Shown piece by piece: positions 4,738 through 7,346 of a stretch of 7,346 bases of DNA. The DNA comes from Armatimonadota bacterium. Lineage in GTDB: Bacteria > Armatimonadota > DTGP01 > JAHWJO01. A program made the position numbers and the translations under genes. The DNA is taken from assembly GCA_019348365.1 (NCBI GenBank), contig JAHWJO010000233.1, positions 1-7,346 of the forward strand. Reading direction: 5' to 3'. The notes beneath the pieces were generated by a model, which had not been told where the DNA came from, did not search any database, and saw only the letters and a program-made list of their open reading frames with translations. Numbering within the stretch: position 1 is the first letter of the stretch; every line of letters starts with the position of its first letter.

Positions 4738-5719
4738 AGTGGCGCCGCTTGAAGTAGAGGATCAATCCCCCACCCAGGGTGAACATCGCGCCCAGCGCCC
4801 CCGCGTATCCCCAGCGCCAGTCCAGCTCGGGCATATATTTAAAGTTCATCCCGTAGATGCCCGCGATGAGGCTCGCGGTCATCAGGATGATGCTCCAGGC
4901 GGTGAGGGTCTGCATGGTGATATTGAGGCGGTTGGCGGCGTTGGAGAGCCGGTTGGACGAGACGGAGACGTAGAGATCCAATGCCCCCGAGAGCAGGTCC
5001 CGGTGGGTGTCGAGGCTGTCCAGCACCCGCACGACGTGGTCGTAGAGATCCTGGAAGTAGATCATCATCCCCTCGGAGAAGAGAGGGAGTTCCCGCCGGA
5101 GGAGCACGTTCAACACGTCGCGCTCCGGGGCCACCGCCCGCCGCAGGTAGATCAGCTGGCGCTTGAGGTGGAAGATCTTATCGAGGTCCGCCGGCCGTCC
5201 CTCTTTCAGGACGTGATCCTCGATGCTCTCCACGGCATCCGACAGTTGGTCGATGAGCGGAAAATAATCATCGATCAGAACGTCGAGCAGGGCGTACAGG
5301 GCCACGCCGATCTCGCACTCCATCTCCTCGATATTGCGCTCCCACAGCTCCATCGCTTCCCGGATTTCGGGGAAAGGCTGAACGTGCAGCGTCACGAGGT
5401 AATTCGTCCCCACGAAGAGCGTCAGGGGGCGGTCGACGAGGGTGAGCGCGTCCCCGGCAAAGCCGAGGGCGAAGACGACGATGGAGTACATCTCGCGGTA
5501 CCGGTCGATCCGGGAGCGCTCCTGCGGGGAGTTGTAATCCTCCATCGCGATGGGGTGGACGTGGAACTGCGCCTGTACCCACTGCAACTCCTCCGGCGAC
5601 GGGTCTTCCGCATCGACCCAGAGGAGACACGCCTCGCGCTCCAGGAGCGGCTTCACCTCCTGCGGATAGCCGAGAGTCTCGAACCCCGTTCCTTTACGAT
5701 ACATCCAGATCTGGACCAA
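4730..5719 (-). CDS. corA: CorA-family magnesium/divalent cation channel
   Basis: CorA is an inner-membrane homopentamer that lets Mg2+ (also Co2+, Ni2+) enter the cell. The 329-residue length is typical. A large soluble N-terminal domain (about 1-265) is followed by two membrane helices at the C-terminus, TM1 at about 271-289 and TM2 at about 303-323. The signature GMN (290-292, in IYGMNF) stands at the end of TM1, followed by an acidic periplasmic loop (MPELDW), and the protein ends in the basic KRRHWL. The soluble part carries family-like segments such as WVDAEDPSPEEL, HPIAMEDYNSPQERSR and a long helical region with HLKRQLIYLRR. The chosen start is TTG 5719, with a G-rich stretch (GGGGGGA, about 5723-5729) upstream as a weak ribosome-binding site. 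ATG 5704 is the alternative and would remove only five residues. gmhB follows 43 bp downstream; hslU is divergent, with 209 bp between. A strong -35-like TTGACT is seen in that gap on this strand, but without a matching -10. Confidence 0.96.
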   Translation of the reverse strand: MVQIWMYRKGTGFETLGYPQEVKPLLEREACLLWVDAEDPSPEELQWVQAQFHVHPIAMEDYNSPQERSRIDRYREMYSIVVFALGFAGDALTLVDRPLTLFVGTNYLVTLHVQPFPEIREAMELWERNIEEMECEIGVALYALLDVLIDDYFPLIDQLSDAVESIEDHVLKEGRPADLDKIFHLKRQLIYLRRAVAPERDVLNVLLRRELPLFSEGMMIYFQDLYDHVVRVLDSLDTHRDLLSGALDLYVSVSSNRLSNAANRLNITMQTLTAWSIILMTASLIAGIYGMNFKYMPELDWRWGYAGALGAMFTLGGGLILYFKRRHWL

Positions 5720-5912
5720 TCGTCCCCCCGTCCGCCATTCCGAAGCGTCCCTTGCGAGACATGTGAGATGAGAGTCAAGAACGATGCATAATGAGAAGAG
5801 TCGTCAGCGACCCGATGGGAACGGATCTACTCTATCCTCTCTTTATTCCCTCTCCGTTCCCTTTTCCCGCAGAGACGCACGAGGATCGCTGAGGACGGAT
5901 CGAATCGGCAGC

Positions 5913-5919
5913 AAAGGAG
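5913..5919 (+). promoter_or_regulatory. Ribosome-binding site of hslU
   Basis: AAAGGAG lies nine bases before GTG 5929. It identifies the GTG as the start, which matters because the first in-frame ATG (6076, codon 50) would remove conserved N-terminal HslU sequence. Confidence 0.8.
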
Positions 5920-5928
5920 CTTTTACCC

Positions 5929-7346
5929 GTGGAAGATGTTCTCTCCCTGGAAGATTTCACCCCCCGCCAGATTGTAGCGGAACTGGATAAATATATCGTC
6001 GGACAGGGGGCGGCCAAGCGGGCCGTCGCCATCGCGCTGCGGAACCGGTACCGCCGGGGCCGCCTTCAGGAGGAGATGCGCGACGAAGTGATTCCCAAGA
6101 ACATCCTGATGATCGGGCCGACGGGGGTGGGGAAGACCGAGATCGCCCGGCGGATCGCGCGGCTGGCGAAAGCGCCGTTCGTCAAGGTGGAGGCGAGCAA
6201 ATTCACCGAAGTCGGGTACGTGGGCCGAGACGTGGATTCGATCATCCGCGACCTGATGCAGACGGCGGTCCGGATGGTGGAATCGGAGCGGATGGAGGCG
6301 GTGTCCGACCGCGCCGAAGAGCTCGCCGTCGAGCGCATCGTGGACCGGCTGCTCCATCCCGCGCCCCCGGAGTCGGGAGACGGGCGGCCGGGGGGGAACC
6401 CCTGGGAGATGGCGTTCGGATCGATGGGGCAGCTTTTCATCAAGGGGCAGGTGCCGCGCCCCGGCGGGGTGGAAGCGCCGCCTCCTCCGCCACAGCCCTC
6501 CGCATCGCCGGAAGAGGGCGAGCGCCGCGCCGGCCTCCGGAGGAAGGTCCTCAGCGGCGAGATAGACGAGGAGACGGTCGAGGTGGAGGTGGAGTCCGCC
6601 GCGTCGCCCGCCGCCGGGGGGTTCGGACCGGGCGGCATGGAAGAGATGATGATGAACGTGCAGGACGCGCTCGGCGGGATGATCCCCAAGCCGAAGAAGC
6701 GCCGCCGCATGACGGTGAAGGAGGCGAAGAAGGCCCTCGCGGCGGAGGAGGCCCGGAAGCTGGTGGAGACGGAGGACGTGACGAGCGAGGCGCTGCGGCG
6801 GGTGGAACAGCGCGGGATCGTCTTTCTGGACGAGATCGATAAGATCGCGGGGGGGCACGGCCGGGAAGGGCGCGGTGGGCCGGACGTTTCCCGCGAAGGG
6901 GTGCAGCGGGACCTCCTGCCGATCATCGAGGGCTCGACGGTGAACACCCGCTACGGCCCCGTGAAGACCGATTACATCCTCTTCGTCGCCGCCGGGGCGT
7001 TCCACGTCAGCAAGCCTTCTGACCTGATCCCCGAGCTTCAGGGCCGCCTCCCCCTGCGGGTGGAGCTGGAGGCGCTGGGGCAGGCGGACTTCATCCGGAT
7101 CCTGACCGAGCCGGAAGGCGCGCTCACCAAGCAGTACAAAGCCCTGATGGCGACCGAGGGGGTGGAACTGGAGTTCACGGAAGAGGGGATCGCGGAGATC
7201 GCGCAGGTGGCGCAGACGGCGAACGAGCAGGCGGAGAACATCGGGGCGCGGCGGCTGCACACGGTGATGGAGCGGCTGCTGGAGGAGGTGAGCTTCAACG
7301 CGAGCGAGATGGAGGGAGTGGCGGTGACGGTGGACGCGGCGTTCGT
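5929..7346 (+). CDS. hslU: ATP-dependent protease ATPase subunit HslU (ClpY), C-terminus cut by window edge
   Basis: HslU is the cytosolic AAA+ hexamer that unfolds substrates and feeds them to the HslV peptidase. The frame is open from GTG 5929 to the edge; 472 full codons are seen, and probably fewer than 20 are missing. In order: the N-terminal LDKYIVGQ...AKRAVAIALRNR; Walker A GPTGVGKT (63-70); the pore loop GYVG with Y97; the I-domain (about 110-290); Walker B IVFLDEID (297-304); PDVSREGVQRDLLPIIEG; the AAGAFH sensor-1 region; PSDLIPELQGRLPLRVEL with arginine finger R373; and sensor 2 GARRLHTVMER (about 440). These segments leave no doubt about the family. The I-domain is longer than in E. 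coli (443 residues in total): about 145-203 hold a Pro/Gly-rich insert with five prolines at 184-188, while the MEEMMMN...GGM helix and basic KPKKRRR remain. hslV, the usual upstream partner, is absent here; the upstream gene is divergent corA. No CIRCE or sigma-32 site is recognised in the 209-bp gap. Confidence 0.97.
   Translation, partial: MEDVLSLEDFTPRQIVAELDKYIVGQGAAKRAVAIALRNRYRRGRLQEEMRDEVIPKNILMIGPTGVGKTEIARRIARLAKAPFVKVEASKFTEVGYVGRDVDSIIRDLMQTAVRMVESERMEAVSDRAEELAVERIVDRLLHPAPPESGDGRPGGNPWEMAFGSMGQLFIKGQVPRPGGVEAPPPPPQPSASPEEGERRAGLRRKVLSGEIDEETVEVEVESAASPAAGGFGPGGMEEMMMNVQDALGGMIPKPKKRRRMTVKEAKKALAAEEARKLVETEDVTSEALRRVEQRGIVFLDEIDKIAGGHGREGRGGPDVSREGVQRDLLPIIEGSTVNTRYGPVKTDYILFVAAGAFHVSKPSDLIPELQGRLPLRVELEALGQADFIRILTEPEGALTKQYKALMATEGVELEFTEEGIAEIAQVAQTANEQAENIGARRLHTVMERLLEEVSFNASEMEGVAVTVDAAF

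Noticed and set aside
4502..5791. Plus-strand frame of 429 codons opposite corA
   Set aside because: The minus strand carries CorA with the GMN motif and two membrane helices; the plus-strand product has no such features.
5923..7260. Minus-strand frame of 445 codons opposite hslU
   Set aside because: The plus strand encodes unmistakable HslU; the antisense frame is a high-GC shadow.

Overview
The window looks like chromosomal DNA from a GC-rich, Gram-negative-type bacterium. It carries a pseudopilin of the 'H-X9-DG' kind, a heptose-bisphosphate phosphatase of the GmhB type (LPS-heptose pathway), CorA and HslU. Pseudopilins with the H-X9-DG tail are especially abundant in Armatimonadota, Planctomycetota and Lentisphaerota. 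With the intergenic 'TCATTCYGAGCGAAGCGARGAATCT' repeats this makes Armatimonadota or a similar phylum my best guess, but that is inference.

Layout. Positions 1-735 (minus) hold a nearly complete pseudopilin-like protein, cut by the window edge at its C-terminus. Positions 736-1402 have no convincing gene. They hold a 16-bp tandem repeat just upstream of the pseudopilin start, two near-identical palindromes, a GTGGGCCCAC palindrome, a 17-bp palindrome in a CATG-rich stretch, and a weak promoter candidate facing the next gene. Positions 1403-3604 (plus) encode a 733-residue protein I cannot assign. It has distinctive N-terminal motifs (GQTIFWDEPMK, MDTDYFAK, HNDTTTKDLW) and a two-part C-terminal coiled coil, and its start codon is unresolved. 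Positions 3605-4089 lie between convergent genes. They hold a foldback MITE-like element with 13-bp terminal inverted repeats, followed by a separate hairpin with perfect 25-bp arms.

Positions 4090-5719 (minus) hold corA followed by gmhB, 43 bp apart and probably co-transcribed. The spacer is a 14-bp tandem repeat that puts a TGA in all three frames. Positions 5929-7346 (plus) encode HslU, the AAA+ unfoldase of the HslUV protease. It starts at GTG behind a good ribosome-binding site, has an unusually long, proline/glycine-rich I-domain, and lacks only its last residues. No hslV lies upstream; the neighbour there is the divergent corA.

The annotated genes are mostly housekeeping. The least explained parts are the 733-residue protein and the layered repeats and palindromes in the two long intergenic regions. 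I see no CRISPR array, tRNA, rRNA or complete insertion sequence.
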